A stretch of 5,625 bases of DNA from JBOGOC01 sp050747525 (GTDB lineage Bacteria > Acidobacteriota > Polarisedimenticolia > JACPZX01 > DASXTC01). The notes under the pieces were generated by a model. That model did no database searches, was not told the origin of the DNA, and worked only from the letters and a program-made list of their open reading frames with translations. Where the stretch lies: positions 1-5,625 of the forward strand of contig JBOGOC010000008.1 of the NCBI GenBank assembly GCA_050747525.1, read 5' to 3'. Shown one piece after another: positions 5,596 through 5,625 of the stretch. Made by a program: the position numbers and the translations under genes. How positions within the stretch are numbered: position 1 is the stretch's first letter; each line of letters opens with the position of its first letter.

Positions 5596-5625
5596 CTACT
5601 CCTTGGCCTTCTTCGACGCTTCGAG
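5596..5625 (-). CDS. Possible 3' end of a minus-strand gene entering from the right
   Basis: On the minus strand the window edge reads LEASKKAKE followed by TAG (5598-5596). The lysine-rich ending is plausible for a real C-terminus. It is in the same frame as the terminase-like fragment that follows, so the TAG might alternatively be a nonsense mutation inside one longer gene. Nine codons are too few to identify anything. Confidence 0.2.
   Translation of the reverse strand, partial: LEASKKAKE

Overview
The window is high-GC DNA that I read as a bacterial chromosome segment, probably from an uncultivated FCB-like lineage. The clues are secreted proteins with Sec signal peptides, a 12-repeat Kelch protein ending in a type IX-secretion-like C-terminal domain, and a secreted cysteine-rich protein ending in a short aromatic/basic tail (SWGSVKSRYR). 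From memory such tails and FlgD-like C-terminal domains are common in Candidatus Eisenbacteria-type genomes, but that placement is inference.

Left part (1-1352): a pile-up of mobile DNA in a phage-defence gene. Bases 1-125 are the terminus of an IS21-family element, with two copies of its terminal repeat and a CA end. It abuts the C-terminal part of an IS256-family (mutator-type) transposase (126-717) whose N-terminal half is missing. After a short probable IS256 end comes a lower-GC fragment (about 753-1352) resembling the AbiGi family of abortive-infection proteins, without its N-terminus. The simplest reading is IS21 inserted into IS256, which had inserted into abiGi.

Central part (1353-1901): about 550 bp with no believable gene. 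It contains a G-rich stretch, a roughly 32-bp repeat in four tandem copies (1665-1791), an inverted partial copy of the same repeat (1481-1550), several hairpins, and a long imperfect hairpin (1824-1896) whose 3' arm covers the Shine-Dalgarno-like sequence of the next gene.

Right-central part (1902-5278): two same-strand genes 98 bp apart. The first encodes a 168-residue secreted protein with eight cysteines and no function I can recognise. The second encodes a 923-residue secreted protein: signal peptide, proline-rich linker, twelve Kelch repeats (beta-propeller), a beta-rich domain with a DxNGDG calcium-binding-type loop, and a T9SS/FlgD-like C-terminal domain. Both products should leave the cytoplasm and may be surface proteins. 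They could be co-transcribed, but no promoter or terminator decides this.

Right edge (5279-5625): after the Kelch gene the minus strand carries what looks like the degraded 3' end of a phage gene, possibly a terminase large subunit C-terminus, with a stop codon in the same frame just upstream. It is too short for a firm call. Overall this is an accessory region where defence, insertion-sequence and possible phage remnants flank intact secreted-protein genes.
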